From Spirosoma sp. KUDC1026 (lineage in GTDB: Bacteria > Bacteroidota > Bacteroidia > Cytophagales > Spirosomataceae): a stretch of DNA of 64,000 nucleotides. The translations under genes were made by a program, and so were the position numbers. A model generated the notes under the pieces. The model did no database searches. It was not told where the DNA came from and was given only the letters and a program-made list of their open reading frames with translations. Below are positions 32,548 to 41,578 of the stretch, piece after piece (positions within the stretch are counted from its first letter, which is position 1; the number at the start of each line of letters is the position of its first letter). The DNA is taken from contig NZ_CP056032.1 in assembly GCF_013375035.1 (NCBI RefSeq), forward strand, positions 1,906,001-1,970,000. Reading direction: 5' to 3'.

Positions 32548-32765
32548 TCGCTTTTCTTTAACGCGGCCAGTTTCTTTTGCTTTAGATCTTTTAACTCCTG
32601 CATGACCTGCTCGTTAGAAATTTCGGCCGCTTCAAGTAACCTACTTTCGATTAATTTGATGAACAAAATACGTTCAATCAGATCTTCCGAAGATACCCTG
32701 TCTGGTAGCTTACTAAGGCTGGCGAGGACTTGGTTCTTGTCCAATAGAATTTCGTCAGGAGACAT
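32544..32765 (-). CDS. Putative antitoxin of the ParE-type pair
   Basis: A 73-residue, highly charged helical protein (EDLIERILFIKLIESRLLEAAEISNEQVMQELKDLKQKKLAALKKSE) immediately upstream of the toxin with an ATGA overlap. That is the usual antitoxin-toxin order. I do not see a clear DNA-binding motif, and the family is not one I recognise by name. The C-terminal helices would wrap the toxin. It starts 16 bases after the sufS stop and shares the suf operon's direction. Confidence 0.65.
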   Translation of the reverse strand: MSPDEILLDKNQVLASLSKLPDRVSSEDLIERILFIKLIESRLLEAAEISNEQVMQELKDLKQKKLAALKKSE

Positions 32766-32781
32766 AGTCGTAAGGTTAAAA

Positions 32782-34020
32782 TCAAAGCATCATCTTCTGA
32801 ACCCGACGCAGACCCTGAATCATCCGGTCGACTTCATCCTTGGTGTTATAAACCGCAAAAGAAGCCCGTGTAGTTCCGGCAATACCGAAGCGTTGCATCA
32901 GCGGCTGGGTGCAGTGGTGTCCCGTCCGAACGGCGATGCCCTGCTGATCCAGAATAACGCCGATGTCCTGGTGGTGAATACCGTCCATCACCCACGATAC
33001 CAAACCAATTTTTTGCTTCGCCTGACCAATGATGCGTAGCCCCTCAAAATCGCTGAGCCGCTCGGTCGCGTACTGCAACAGATCGTTTTCGTGAGCAGAG
33101 ATAGCTTCTTTGCTCAGTCCGTTAATAAACTCCAATGCGGCTTTAACGGCGATAACGTCCGCAATATTGGGCGTACCCGCTTCAAACTTGTAGGGCGAAT
33201 CGTTATAGGTCGTTTTCTCAAACGTTACCTCCTTAATCATTTCCCCACCCCCGCGGTAGGGTGGCATTTTATCCAGCAGGTCCAGTTTACCGTACAGTAC
33301 GCCCATACCGGTTGGGCCGTAGAGTTTGTGCGACGAAAGCACGAAGAAGTCAGCGTCCAGCGCCTGCACGTCGATATCCAGATGGGAGCTGGCCTGCGCG
33401 CCGTCAATCAAGACAACTGCGCCAACGGCGTGGGCTTTTTGAATAATTGTTTCGACCGGGTTGATCGTACCAAGGGAGTTCGATACGTAGACAACCGAGA
33501 CGAATTTCGTCCGTTCCGACAGCATCTTCTCGTACTCCTCCATAATCAACTCGCCGTTGTCATCAACGGGAATGACTTTCAGGATGCAGCCTCTTTCTTC
33601 GCAGAGCATCTGCCAGGGGACGATGTTGGAATGGTGCTCCATCCCCGAGATAATGATCTCGTCGCCTTCTTTCAGGAACCGGCGGCCATAGGTCTGAGCG
33701 ACCAGGTTAATGCCATCCGTAGTGCCATACGTGAAGATGACTTCCTGCCATTGTTTGGCGTTGATGAATGACTGAACCGCCCGACGCGATGCTTCGAAGG
33801 CCGCCGTAGCCTGCTCAGCCAGATGGTGAATACCCCGGTGAATATTAGCGTTATACCCCTCGTAGTACGTTGTCAGGGCGCTAATCACCGACAGCGGTTT
33901 CTGGGTTGTTGCGGCATTATCAAAGTAAACCAGAGGACGTCCGTTAATTTCCTGATGAAGTACCGGAAAGTCCTGACGGATCTGCTGTATATCGAAGGTA
34001 GTATCTAAAGCCGATTGCAT
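32782..34020 (-). CDS. sufS: Cysteine desulfurase SufS
   Basis: SufS is a PLP enzyme that turns cysteine into alanine and an enzyme-bound persulfide for Fe-S cluster building. The 412-residue protein has YFDNAATTQKP, GMEHHSNIVPWQ, the PLP lysine in VLSSHKLYGPTGMGVLYG, and the mobile-loop catalytic cysteine in RTGHHCTQPLMQRFG, which marks the SufS (group II) subtype. It lies between sufD and the toxin-antitoxin pair. Confidence 0.96.
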   Translation of the reverse strand: MQSALDTTFDIQQIRQDFPVLHQEINGRPLVYFDNAATTQKPLSVISALTTYYEGYNANIHRGIHHLAEQATAAFEASRRAVQSFINAKQWQEVIFTYGTTDGINLVAQTYGRRFLKEGDEIIISGMEHHSNIVPWQMLCEERGCILKVIPVDDNGELIMEEYEKMLSERTKFVSVVYVSNSLGTINPVETIIQKAHAVGAVVLIDGAQASSHLDIDVQALDADFFVLSSHKLYGPTGMGVLYGKLDLLDKMPPYRGGGEMIKEVTFEKTTYNDSPYKFEAGTPNIADVIAVKAALEFINGLSKEAISAHENDLLQYATERLSDFEGLRIIGQAKQKIGLVSWVMDGIHHQDIGVILDQQGIAVRTGHHCTQPLMQRFGIAGTTRASFAVYNTKDEVDRMIQGLRRVQKMML

Positions 34021-34122
34021 ACGTTGTGGGAGATTATCTATAAAATAACAACGGGGGCTGGGGAAAGGTGCAAAAAAAAGCGCCGGGTTGTTACATCCGG
34101 CGCTTCACTGAAAGAATTATTT

Positions 34123-35448
34123 TTATTTAGTCAGTTTCTGAGTGACTACCTGGTTGAGGTAATCACGGATTGGCTCAATTTTAATCTGACTCAATACGTC
34201 CTGGGCGAACGCGTACAGCAACAGCGTACGGGCTTCATCCTTCGGAATACCCCGCGACCGCATGTAGAACAAGGCTTCGTCGTTGAGCTGGCCGGTCGTA
34301 GTACCGTGTGAACACTTTACGTCGTCAGCGTAAATTTCCAGCTGCGGCTTGGTGTTCATCGACGCACCCGGCGACAGGACTACGTTCTTACAGGACTGGT
34401 ACGCATTGGTTTTCTGCGCATCGGGCCGCACGAATATCTTACCGTTGAAAACACCCGTACCGTTGTCGTCAAGAATACCTTTGTAGAGTTCGCTGCTGTA
34501 GGAGTTAGGCATCGCGTGGTCAACCAGTGTGTGGTTGTCAACGTGCTGGCGTCCGTTTGGCATGTACAGACCGTACATGAATGCTTCGGCGTATTGGCCG
34601 TTCAGGACGATGTTCAGATTATTGCGAACGAAATTACCGTTCAGGGTAACTGTAGCCGAATAGAAATGACTGTTGTCGGCCTGCTGCACCTGCGTGGTAC
34701 CAATGTGGTAGGCCTTTTCCGTTTCGTCCTGCACCTTGTAATACTGCATCCGGGCATCGCGTTCAACCACGATTTCGGTAACGATATTGACGAAGCTGGC
34801 TTGGTCACCGAGCGTTCGGAACGACTCGGCAACGGTAACTTCAGCGTTTTTGCCAACCAGAATCAGGTTCCGGGGCTGCGACGCTACGTTGCTTTCACGG
34901 GCATCGGTAATGAAACGCAGGATGATGGGCTGCTCGACCGTTGCGTTAGCGGGCACCTGGATTATCACCCCGTCGCTGGCGAGTGCCGTGTTGAGCGCCG
35001 TGAATGCATTCTCCTGGTAATCGGCGTAGTGGGCAAAGTTCGTTCCCAGCAGCTCCGAGTTGTTCTTCAGCGCGTCGGCGAAATTCGTGATCTGAACCTG
35101 TTCGGCTGGGCTGATAATGCGCGATAGCTCGGCTTTATAGATGCCATTCACGAACGTCAGGACGTTGCCTTCCAGACTGGGAATCTGGAGCGAGGTCAGA
35201 TCGTCCGGCGTTACGGACGATGCATTCCCCAGCTCAAACGTTTCCTTCAGAAAGTTCGTGACGTTCGAGTATTTCCATTCTTCGTGACGAATGGTTGGAA
35301 AACCTAACTGCTCAAATTTTTGCAGGGCTGCCCGGCGAAGCTGGTGAAGCGGAGTTTTGCTTTCGCCGTTCATCAGCTCCTCGTTGGTGCGGAAGGCCGC
35401 CAGCAACTGCTCTTTGAAGTCGGTATATGATGAAAAAGAAGGAGTCAT
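34123..35448 (-). CDS. sufD: Fe-S scaffold subunit SufD
   Basis: SufD forms the SufBC2D scaffold complex on which clusters are assembled. The 441-residue protein shows the SufB/SufD core: NGQYAEAFMYGLYMPNGRQHVDNHTLVDHAMPNSYSSELYKGILDD, GVFNGKIFV, AQKTNAYQSCKNVVLS, then KCSHGTTTGQLNDEALFYMRSRGIPKDEA. The conserved His/Cys near the C terminus (KCSHG) is present. It is shorter than SufB (about 480) and lacks its N-terminal cysteines, so SufD is the better call. The sufS gene follows after 102 bases and sufC precedes it by 94. Confidence 0.94.
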   Translation of the reverse strand: MTPSFSSYTDFKEQLLAAFRTNEELMNGESKTPLHQLRRAALQKFEQLGFPTIRHEEWKYSNVTNFLKETFELGNASSVTPDDLTSLQIPSLEGNVLTFVNGIYKAELSRIISPAEQVQITNFADALKNNSELLGTNFAHYADYQENAFTALNTALASDGVIIQVPANATVEQPIILRFITDARESNVASQPRNLILVGKNAEVTVAESFRTLGDQASFVNIVTEIVVERDARMQYYKVQDETEKAYHIGTTQVQQADNSHFYSATVTLNGNFVRNNLNIVLNGQYAEAFMYGLYMPNGRQHVDNHTLVDHAMPNSYSSELYKGILDDNGTGVFNGKIFVRPDAQKTNAYQSCKNVVLSPGASMNTKPQLEIYADDVKCSHGTTTGQLNDEALFYMRSRGIPKDEARTLLLYAFAQDVLSQIKIEPIRDYLNQVVTQKLTK

Positions 35449-35542
35449 GTTAAATGTATCTGGTACGGTTTATACCGGTGTCATTGCGACGTTAGGCATT
35501 CGGTTACTGCGAAAAACAGTACGTCCGCAAAAGAATCAGCAA

Positions 35543-36298
35543 TTAGACAGCTTCGGCTTCCGCTTTAATCCAGTCGTACCCTTTCTCTTCCAGTTCGAGC
35601 GCCAGTTCTTTCGGACCCGACTTAACGATGCGGCCTTTGTAGAGAACGTGGACGTAATCGGGAACAATGTAATCCAGCAACCGCTGATAGTGTGTAACAA
35701 CGATCGTTGAGCGTTCTGGTGAGCGAAGTTTGTTGACGCCTTCCGCTACGATACGCAGGGCATCAATATCCAGACCTGAATCTGTTTCGTCCAAAATCGC
35801 CAGTTTCGGTTCGAGCATGGCCATCTGGAAAATTTCGTTCCGTTTTTTCTCACCGCCCGAAAATCCTTCGTTCAGGGAGCGGCTCAACAAAGACTGATCA
35901 ATGTTAACCAGCTTCATCTTCTCTTTCATCAGCTTCAGAAACTGCACCGCGTCGAGTGGCTCCTGCCCCCGATGTTTACGGATTTCGTTCATGGCCGTTT
36001 TCAAAAAGTTCGTCGTGCTGACACCAGGAATTTCAACGGGGTACTGAAAGGCCAGGAAAATACCTTCGGCGGCCCGCTCTTCGGGGGCCATGTCCAGCAG
36101 ATCCTGTCCGTCAAATAGTACGCTTCCGTCCGTTACGTCATAGTCTTCACGACCTGCCAGTACAGAAGCCAGGGTACTTTTACCCGCGCCGTTCGGGCCC
36201 ATAATTGCGTGAACCTCACCGGCATTAACTTCCAGATTGAGGCCCTTAAGTATTTCTTTGTCGCCGATGGAGGCTTTTAAATTCCTGATGGATAACAT
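35543..36298 (-). CDS. sufC: Fe-S assembly ATPase SufC
   Basis: SufC is the ABC-type ATPase of the SufBCD scaffold, cytosolic despite its family. The 251-residue protein has Walker A GPNGAGKST, the Q loop, the SufC-type signature FSGGEKKRNEIFQMA, and Walker B LAILDETDSGLDIDAL. Its spacing to the plus-strand arginine deiminase gene leaves no room for sufB, the usual first gene of this operon. Confidence 0.96.
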   Translation of the reverse strand: MLSIRNLKASIGDKEILKGLNLEVNAGEVHAIMGPNGAGKSTLASVLAGREDYDVTDGSVLFDGQDLLDMAPEERAAEGIFLAFQYPVEIPGVSTTNFLKTAMNEIRKHRGQEPLDAVQFLKLMKEKMKLVNIDQSLLSRSLNEGFSGGEKKRNEIFQMAMLEPKLAILDETDSGLDIDALRIVAEGVNKLRSPERSTIVVTHYQRLLDYIVPDYVHVLYKGRIVKSGPKELALELEEKGYDWIKAEAEAV

Positions 36299-36333
36299 GA
36301 TAGGTTGTCTCGTATGCAGCCTTATTTAAACAG

Positions 36334-36341
36334 CAAAGGTA
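36334..36341 (-). promoter_or_regulatory. Possible -7 box of the suf operon
   Basis: Minus-strand TACCTTTG (36341-36334) matches TAnnTTTG exactly and would start transcription about 28 bases before sufC. No TTG sits at the ideal -33 spacing, so the call is tentative. The rest of the 205-base divergent spacer has no gene. Confidence 0.35.
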
Positions 36342-36503
36342 ACAGATGAATTAATTGCTAGTCTGTTGGCATAACAAAAACGGGGGTTTAAAAGTTGACG
36401 TTCGCTTAATGTTGTTGGGCCCAGGTTGCTGGTAATTTCATTTCCAGTACCAAAAATGTACCTTGTGCGCTGGAGCCCGGCCATGATTTAGGTCGTTTCT
36501 GGT

Positions 36504-37997
36504 ATGAAAAATGAAATGTTTGCGGTCGAAAAAGGGGAGATAGCCAACCAACAGCCAGCCAATGAGGCAATTAAAGTTTCTTCGGAAATTGGCCGGCTTC
36601 GTCGGTTGCTTATTCACAGCCCGGACCGGGGGCTTGGCAAGGTAGTGCCGTCCAAAGCGCAGGACTGGCTTTTTGAGGACATCGTGCATCTGGACATGAT
36701 GCGCCGGGATGAGTACGACTACTACGTTAAGATTCTGTTATATTTTCTGGATCCGGAAAAAATCCGGGGGAAGGTTACTCATCTGGGACCCGAATCCGAC
36801 CGGTCGTTCTTCAAGCCCGATCATACTGATTATTTTCGTTCGGATAAGGTAGTGGATGTTCAGTCGTTGCTGGCCGATGTATTGACCGATGAGTCCATCA
36901 GAGGGCAGTTGATTGCGGCCATCTGCGGTATTGAGCGCACCCCGTTTCGTACGCAGCAGCAGTTGAGCGCCTACGAACCAACCGAATTGGCGAAGATTAT
37001 GATTTCGGGTTCATTGCCCGATCAGACGATGTTGTTTTCGCCCCTGCCCAATTTCATCTTCACCCGTGACATTGGCATCGTTATCAACGACCATATTCTG
37101 CTGAACAAACCCGCCAAACAGGCCCGGACCCGCGAGGCTTTGCTGGCGCAGTATATTTTCTTCAATCACCCGTTGTTTGCTACGTACCAGGATCGAATTC
37201 TGGAAATTCAGGACAACGAATACGCCTTTCTGCTACCCGACGCCGATGCGAATCGGGACGTAACACGTTCTACCCTGGAAGGCGGTGACGTAATGATGAT
37301 TGCCAAACGGCACCTGATGATTGGCGTCAGCGAGCGGACGACCTTGTATGCCGCTCAGCAGGTGATGAAGCTGGTTTTTGGTAAGAATCTGGTCGATAAA
37401 GTCACTATTATCAAGATTCCGAAGAAGCGGGATTACATGCACATCGACACGATTTTTACGCAGGTGAAGCGAAATGTATGGGTACTGCTTGGCTCGCTGG
37501 CCCGGACGGGTGACGAAGCCAAAAAACGCGACGTCCTGCATTTTTTTGCGCCCCGCGACTTGTCCGAAGACCTGAAAATTATGCAATTCATCAAAGGACT
37601 GGAGCACAAGCCCATTGAAATTGATAACCTGGAAGATTTGCTGACGGACATCAGCCGGAACGATCTGGGGGCTACCGAGCCAATCCAGTTTATCTATTCG
37701 GGGAACAACGAATTTCCGTTTGGCGCCCGTGAGCAGTGGACAGATTCCTGCAATCTGCTGGCCCTGAACGATGGCGTTGTGGTCGGGTATGACCGCAACC
37801 AGAAAACCGCCGATGCGTTCCGGGAAGCCGGGTTCGATGTAGTGGGCGCGGCCAAACTACTGGAACGTTTCGACCGGGGGGAGTCATCGCCCGATACTAT
37901 TCAAAATACGTTGATTCTGCTCCCTTCGGCTGAGCTGAGCCGGGCGCGGGGTGGTTCGCACTGCATGAGCCTGCCTTTACTGCGGGACGACGTTTGA
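36504..37997 (+). CDS. Arginine deiminase family protein
   Basis: The family hydrolyses arginine to citrulline and ammonia. The 497-residue product has the catalytic set of the guanidino-group-modifying fold. It shows FTRDIG (Asp/Arg), STLEGGDVMM (Glu/Gly/Asp), DYMHIDTIFT (His) and the nucleophile C487 in RGGSHCMSLPLLRDDV. The N terminus carries LRRLLIHSPDRGLGKV, the usual first strand. At nearly 500 residues it is longer than classical ArcA (about 410) because of an extra segment before the catalytic core, typical of the Bacteroidota group. It is next to ctlX, which would process citrulline further. Confidence 0.88.
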   Translation: MKNEMFAVEKGEIANQQPANEAIKVSSEIGRLRRLLIHSPDRGLGKVVPSKAQDWLFEDIVHLDMMRRDEYDYYVKILLYFLDPEKIRGKVTHLGPESDRSFFKPDHTDYFRSDKVVDVQSLLADVLTDESIRGQLIAAICGIERTPFRTQQQLSAYEPTELAKIMISGSLPDQTMLFSPLPNFIFTRDIGIVINDHILLNKPAKQARTREALLAQYIFFNHPLFATYQDRILEIQDNEYAFLLPDADANRDVTRSTLEGGDVMMIAKRHLMIGVSERTTLYAAQQVMKLVFGKNLVDKVTIIKIPKKRDYMHIDTIFTQVKRNVWVLLGSLARTGDEAKKRDVLHFFAPRDLSEDLKIMQFIKGLEHKPIEIDNLEDLLTDISRNDLGATEPIQFIYSGNNEFPFGAREQWTDSCNLLALNDGVVVGYDRNQKTADAFREAGFDVVGAAKLLERFDRGESSPDTIQNTLILLPSAELSRARGGSHCMSLPLLRDDV

Positions 37998-38102
37998 GGA
38001 AAAACTACCCTGATCGACAAGGGGAGAAAAAACGTCGGACAGAAACAACACACTACGTTGTTTGGTGTTTTGATGGTAATTTGCCCTAAAATTTCTACTA
38101 CT

Positions 38103-39032
38103 ATGCAGTCGCAGGCTACCTCCCACATTCTAATGATTCGTCCGGTGCAGTTCGGATTCAACCCCGAAACGGCCGCAACGAACGCGTTTCAGACGAAACA
38201 ACTGACTACGCAGGAACAGGAATCTGCCCAATCGACTGCGCTGCGGGAGTTCGATGATATGGTTCGCCAGCTACAGGCCAGCGGGGTTGACGTGATAGTC
38301 GTTGATGATACGCCAGTTCCGCACACTCCCGATTCCATTTTTCCGAATAACTGGGTGTCGTTTCATGCCAGCGGCAAAGTGATTCTGTACCCCATGCAGG
38401 CCGAAAACCGACGGCTGGAACGGCGAACGGAGCTGATCAGCGAGCTGGAAAATCGCTTCCAGGTGGAACAGATTATTGACCTGACGTATTTTGAGCAGGA
38501 AGGTAAGTTTCTGGAGGGAACGGGTAGTCTGGTGCTCGACCGCATGAACCGGGTCGCCTTTGCCTGCCTGTCGCCCCGCACGCACCCCGACGTACTGGCT
38601 GAGTTTGGCCGTCAGACGGGATACCGGACGGTGGCTTTTCACGCCGTAGACGCCAACGGACAGGCGATTTATCATACAAATGTCCTGATGAGTATCACGG
38701 AAAATTTAGCGATTATCTGTCTGGCAGCCATCGCCGATCTCGACGAACGGTTGATGGTTCGGCAGGAGTTGGAGAGCCTCGGGAAACGTGTGGTAGAAAT
38801 CTCGCCAGAGCAGATGGCCAGTTTTGCCGGGAATATGTTATTGATTCGTACCCAGCAGGGCCGGAAGCTGCTTATCCTGTCTACTCTGGCCTTTAATTCA
38901 CTGACGCCAAAGCAGATCGACCTACTCGACGATTACAGCACATTATTCCATTTTGACCTGGCCACTATCGAAGCCAACGGGGGCGGCTCCGCCCGCTGTA
39001 TGATGGCCGAAGTGCACTTGCCGTTGAAATAA
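38103..39032 (+). CDS. ctlX: Citrulline utilisation hydrolase CtlX-like
   Basis: CtlX belongs to the amidinotransferase fold and is linked to cleavage of citrulline to ornithine, CO2 and ammonia (citrullinase, described in Francisella). The 309-residue protein from ATG 38103 has the start HILMIRPVQFGFNPETA, DSIFPNNWVSFH, FLEGTGSLVLDR, the His segment IYHTNVLMS and the nucleophile C299 in NGGGSARCMMAEVHLP. An upstream start at 38058 would add 15 residues unlike the family. It lies 105 bases after the arginine deiminase gene and forms a short arginine-degradation pair. Confidence 0.88.
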   Translation: MQSQATSHILMIRPVQFGFNPETAATNAFQTKQLTTQEQESAQSTALREFDDMVRQLQASGVDVIVVDDTPVPHTPDSIFPNNWVSFHASGKVILYPMQAENRRLERRTELISELENRFQVEQIIDLTYFEQEGKFLEGTGSLVLDRMNRVAFACLSPRTHPDVLAEFGRQTGYRTVAFHAVDANGQAIYHTNVLMSITENLAIICLAAIADLDERLMVRQELESLGKRVVEISPEQMASFAGNMLLIRTQQGRKLLILSTLAFNSLTPKQIDLLDDYSTLFHFDLATIEANGGGSARCMMAEVHLPLK

Positions 39033-39112
39033 AGACTGCCAACTGGCCGATCAAGCACCTTGAGATAAGAGTTCAGTTCTGCGCACGGGCGTTGTGCAGT
39101 TGAATCTGAGCG

Positions 39113-39146
39113 GAAAGAGCACCGTGTGCCATTACGGTGCTCTTTC
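39113..39146. terminator. Terminator after ctlX
   Basis: GAAAGAGCACCGT / ACGGTGCTCTTTC form a 13-bp perfect stem with an 8-base loop between convergent genes. It is followed by a weak T-run. Confidence 0.8.
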
Positions 39147-39166
39147 TGTTGAATGGGGTTAGCGTT

Positions 39167-41248
39167 TTAGTCCGCGAGCCATACCTGCTGGGTGAAAGCG
39201 CCGTTTACGGCCGCGTCCCAGACCTCAACGCGTACCCATTTCCGGTTTTTAAGATTCGTCTTGAAGGCAAACGTCTGCTTGCCGAACGGCAACGTATTTG
39301 TCAGGTCGATCCGCTCCCGGAAGACCTGCTTACCATCACCGGAAATAATTTCGGCAAACGTTAAGGGGTAGGTCCAGTCCACGGCCAACGTAACGGTGGT
39401 TTCGCCATTACCGGGTAACGTAGCGGTTTCACCAGCACCTTTTCCATTGACGGTAAATATGGGGAGCAGCACCTCGCCCGTTGAGACAAAAAACTTGCCC
39501 TGCCGCATAGCGTCCAGCACGGGTTGCCAGCCTTGCTTGTAATCCGGCAGCCTGTCCAGTTGCAGGTAGTTGACATTCAGGTGAGCGTAGGTCTCATTCT
39601 CCGGTTCCATCGTGAAAATGTCAGCTTCGGCAATGGCGTGTTTCTTGTGCCCCCAGTTGGCCATATCGTCCATCAGGTCCAGCACCCGTCGGCTCAGGCG
39701 GGGTTCCGATAAGTCTGCGGGGATGTTTTTCCAGGCAGCTCCGAAGAAATGATCCGACGTAAAAAAGGCTTCTTCTTTGTATTTATCAGGGTAGCCGGTT
39801 GAGCCTTTCGTGCGGGCATGGGCCGTCCAGGCCAGGCCGTTTTCGGCCTTCAGCAGGTTGAGCATATCAGTCTTATCGCCAACTCGGTATACTTTCCCGT
39901 ACTGGGGATCGTCTGTTACAAAGGGCTTGTCGGCTTTTCTGTCCATAATCCAGGTGACGGGGCGGGGGAAAAAACTCAGCCAGTGACCACCAAAAAATTC
40001 GTTGGGCTCTTCTCCCGGCAGTAACAGGAAATCGGCCGTTGAATACCGCTGGCACATATCGTGCAGCGCCTTCATTTCCCGGAGTCGCAGGCTGTCAGGT
40101 CCTTTCGGGTGGGCGGTGTAGTGGAACTCGGCCAGGTGGACAATGTTAACACCCGCGTTCTTGAAGACCTTGACGAAATTGGGATTCTCCGGCACCGGCT
40201 TACCCGCCAGAATCACGTTCATGACAAACTCGTTATGAAAATGGCTCGACATGGTTTTGTAGCCCGGTACGGGCTTGTACGAGTCACCGTGGGTAAACTT
40301 TTTTACGGCTTCCAGCGCCGGGGCGGGCTGATCGGCGCTCAGCAGGCAGAAAAAGTTGAGCCGTTGCTGCGTCTTAGGCGGGGCATTCACCCACGGCACC
40401 CACCGTTTATCGCCCATCAGGTCCTGCCGGATACCAATCCCAAACTCGGGTACCAGGCTCCGGTAATTTTTGCCGTACCAGGTAAAGTCGAGGTTGAACG
40501 CTTCATCGAGCGGGTAGAAATATTGATGCGGAGCCGGAAACACGGCCAGACTACCAGCCTGACTCTGACCAATAATGGTCCGGTACTTGACCGCCTGCGC
40601 CTTGTTAAGCTGATTCAGATCGGCGGGAACACCCTGCATCTGGTTCTCCGTATCCGACCAGGCGATACGGTTCCAGACCGGTTTTTTGGTCACTAAACCG
40701 GCATCGTACAGAATGGCTGTCGAATCGACCTCCGTTGCCATCACGGCGGCTACGTTAACCAGGGGCGTACCGGTATAAACGGTGATTTCAAGAGCCCCAC
40801 TGAATGTTGCGGCCTGCACATCGCCAACCCGAATAACCGTTCGGGAACCAACCGTCTGTACACTGGCACTTCGTTTGGTCAGTTCAACGGCGTAGGACTG
40901 GTGAGGTTTCTTGTTGGTCTTATCGAAAAAGATGTTCCAGCCGTTTTGCGAAATCAAATCGCGCTTGCCGATGGTGAGCACAAAGGCCGGATCGAGCGCA
41001 CTGGCAATTTCTTTCCAGGCTCCCTGTTTAGTCACCTGGAGACTTGTAAACAGCGGTTGAGCTGGATCAAGGTTTAGGATCAGCCTGGCTTTCTCCTGAG
41101 CGGTTGTTGGCCAGCTTACTTCCAGGCTGTTTTTTTGTCTAACTACGTTCGTGCCACTTTTTTTCTGGTAACCAGACAGGTCAATGGGCGTTTGGGCCAA
41201 TGTAACTGAGGAGGTAAGTAAGGCAATCAGAAGGGTAAGTTTCTTCAT
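39167..41248 (-). CDS. Secreted PHP/CehA-like metal-dependent hydrolase-type protein
   Basis: The 693-residue product has a signal peptide (MKKLTLLIALLTSSVTLAQ). The first half is beta-rich and resembles carbohydrate-binding folds. The second half looks like a PHP domain of the CehA/McbA type. Evidence is an HxH pair in MSSHFHNEF, HLAEFHYTAHPKG, PGEEPNEFFGGHWL, LAWTAHARTKGS with a further His, and a GKFFVSTGEVLLPIF closing strand. PHP proteins hydrolyse phosphate or carboxylate esters using three metals. The substrate is unknown. It could instead be a glycoside-type protein without activity. The start at 41248 is preferred to 41287 because it opens the signal peptide. Confidence 0.6.
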   Translation of the reverse strand: MKKLTLLIALLTSSVTLAQTPIDLSGYQKKSGTNVVRQKNSLEVSWPTTAQEKARLILNLDPAQPLFTSLQVTKQGAWKEIASALDPAFVLTIGKRDLISQNGWNIFFDKTNKKPHQSYAVELTKRSASVQTVGSRTVIRVGDVQAATFSGALEITVYTGTPLVNVAAVMATEVDSTAILYDAGLVTKKPVWNRIAWSDTENQMQGVPADLNQLNKAQAVKYRTIIGQSQAGSLAVFPAPHQYFYPLDEAFNLDFTWYGKNYRSLVPEFGIGIRQDLMGDKRWVPWVNAPPKTQQRLNFFCLLSADQPAPALEAVKKFTHGDSYKPVPGYKTMSSHFHNEFVMNVILAGKPVPENPNFVKVFKNAGVNIVHLAEFHYTAHPKGPDSLRLREMKALHDMCQRYSTADFLLLPGEEPNEFFGGHWLSFFPRPVTWIMDRKADKPFVTDDPQYGKVYRVGDKTDMLNLLKAENGLAWTAHARTKGSTGYPDKYKEEAFFTSDHFFGAAWKNIPADLSEPRLSRRVLDLMDDMANWGHKKHAIAEADIFTMEPENETYAHLNVNYLQLDRLPDYKQGWQPVLDAMRQGKFFVSTGEVLLPIFTVNGKGAGETATLPGNGETTVTLAVDWTYPLTFAEIISGDGKQVFRERIDLTNTLPFGKQTFAFKTNLKNRKWVRVEVWDAAVNGAFTQQVWLAD

Positions 41249-41303
41249 CAACGCTTTACTGACGAAGGCTGAGTCGGCAAAAAACATGATTTGGGTAGAT
41301 TAG

Positions 41304-41347
41304 GACAGGTAATGAACCAGGTGAAATCCTGTCACTTGTTACCTGTC
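41304..41347. repeat. Inverted repeat in the spacer upstream of the PHP-type gene
   Basis: GACAGGTAA (41304-41312) and TTACCTGTC (41339-41347) form a 9-bp stem around 26 bases. The 330-base divergent spacer (41249-41578) otherwise holds only the marR promoter. Confidence 0.35.
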
Positions 41348-41518
41348 AAAAAGGTCAGCAACAGACGAACATACTGACTTGCCCTGTAGTAAATGATTGG
41401 CTGTTCATGGCATTAGCGCCTGTTTGTCCGGTGAATTAGTCAAAGTCGAGGGCATATAAAACAGTCTGATCGGGCAGAGTCGGGCCGTTTCTCTGAAAAA
41501 ATAGGTCAAATTTTTAGA

Positions 41519-41555
41519 TTTTGTTTGCACATACAAATATGGCGTTATACCTTTG
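41519..41555 (+). promoter_or_regulatory. marR promoter overlapped by an operator
   Basis: TTG (41525-41527), 20 bases, TACCTTTG (41548-41555) is an exact consensus promoter. Its -33 region overlaps TTTTGTTTGCACATACAA (41519-41536), whose complement recurs at 42063-42080 with one change. This pattern fits repression by the MarR protein of its own gene. Confidence 0.6.
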
Positions 41556-41578
41556 TCTCATTAACAACCGAGTAGATA

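Noticed and set aside
38058-38102. Upstream ATG of ctlX
   Set aside because: It adds a 15-residue unrelated extension; ATG 38103 begins at the family start.
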